From contig NZ_LMEY01000001.1 of assembly GCF_001426665.1 (NCBI RefSeq), positions 564,054 to 628,053 of the forward strand: a stretch of 64,000 bases of DNA. Reading direction: 5' to 3'. The position numbers and the translations under genes are program-made. Positions 63,779 to 64,000 of the stretch are shown in pieces. The number at the start of each line of letters is the position of its first letter. The first letter of the stretch is position 1. A model generated the notes under the pieces. That model saw only the letters and a program-made list of their open reading frames with translations, did not search any database and was not told the origin of the DNA. The stretch is from Rhizobium sp. Root1334. Its GTDB lineage: Bacteria > Pseudomonadota > Alphaproteobacteria > Rhizobiales > Rhizobiaceae.

Positions 63779-63919
63779 CCCCCTCTGTCCCTTCGGGACA
63801 TCTCCCCCACAAGGGGGGAGATTGACGGCAAGCTTTGTGCCCGCCCTACGGAGAAACCGGCGTGGGAAAAGAATGATCTCCCCCCTTGTGGGGGAGATGT
63901 CACGCAGTGACAGAGGGGG
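63779..63919. repeat. Paired palindromic intergenic element (R3), glcE-glcF gap
   Basis: 44-bp arms 63779-63822 and 63876-63919 are inverted copies apart from a 7-base core. In the left arm that core forms GTCCC-TTC-GGGAC and in the right GTCAC-GCA-GTGAC, so the base changes keep a 5-bp stem. The flanks share ATCTCCCCC..CAAGGGGG. It is related to R1 (CCTTGTGGGG). It lies entirely between the glcE-like stop and the glcF start. Confidence 0.87.
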
Positions 63920-63938
63920 GGAAGCTGCATACTCATCA

Positions 63939-64000
63939 TCACCCCATCTTCCCCGGGTTGAATATTCCCTTGGGATCAAATTTTTCCTTCAACCGCACCG
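63939..64000 (-). CDS. C-terminal end of an FAD-linked oxidase subunit, probably GlcE
   Basis: Only the last 20 codons are present, reading VRLKEKFDPKGIFNPGKMG and a stop (TGA at 63939-63941). FDPxGIFNPGKM is the C-terminal motif of GlcE/GlcD-type FAD-binding subunits. Position just upstream of glcF on the same strand makes GlcE the best guess. The R3 repeat separates the two genes. Confidence 0.75.
   Translation of the reverse strand, partial: VRLKEKFDPKGIFNPGKMG

Overview
The window is about 64 kb of a GC-rich alphaproteobacterial chromosome. Gene content and order point to the Rhizobiaceae (Rhizobium/Agrobacterium/Neorhizobium type): a pmbA-cysQ-DUF4170-waaA-lpxK-DUF2093-mutL neighbourhood, hisS-hisZ-hisG with a short-form HisG, groESL behind a CIRCE operator, tandem LuxR regulators, and several rhizobial-type palindromic intergenic repeats. 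The genus is an inference from these features. I found no rRNA or tRNA gene, CRISPR array, insertion sequence, integrase or prophage.

Layout. 1-6314: cation transport (kup fragment, corA), an Mrp-type ATPase and a large chemoreceptor. 6637-8245: two tandem LuxR-type regulators that lack canonical acyl-homoserine-lactone contact residues. 8465-12652: an IclR regulator facing a four-gene sugar-acid operon (SDR dehydrogenase, KDGal kinase, KDPGal aldolase, SMP-30 lactonase), with a palindromic operator candidate between them and a strong terminator after it. 12730-14898: an unassigned membrane protein and a secreted PRC-barrel protein. 14955-19602: a betaine-demethylase-like flavoprotein, an MttB-superfamily methyltransferase and a divergent LysR regulator. 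19607-22904: a GGDEF-EAL protein and a PAS/receiver protein with no kinase core. 23187-32521: mutL, then lipid A/Kdo genes interrupted by a lone flagellin gene, then cysQ-like and pmbA-like genes. 32692-42698: a Kef-type antiporter, patatin, rsmD, a pseudouridine synthase with a very long charged tail, tadA, GNAT, a lipoprotein and ileS. 43040-43785: a DUF1902/HicA toxin-antitoxin pair and an orphan BrnA-like antitoxin. 43798-48012: ribF, a HAD phosphatase and a chromate efflux/resistance pair. 48196-50378: CIRCE-groES-groEL-terminator. 50893-58529: two paralogous small PAS-like proteins flank a redox/GST/histidine block. 58602-62276: a copper-type secreted pair, a small membrane protein, tag and two L,D-transpeptidases. 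62438-64000: glcF and the end of a glcE-like gene.

How it works together. Most of the window is housekeeping: translation, repair, lipid A, histidine and chaperonin. Accessory catabolic and stress modules sit between these genes. The points I rate highest are the paralogous PAS-like proteins; a compact transcription unit beside one of them (24-codon ORF plus a textbook terminator); the MttB/flavoprotein pair with no corrinoid protein; the kinase-less PAS-receiver protein; the orphan flagellin inside the lipid A locus; the HicA/DUF1902 pair; and three paired inverted-repeat elements, one of which shows compensatory base changes.
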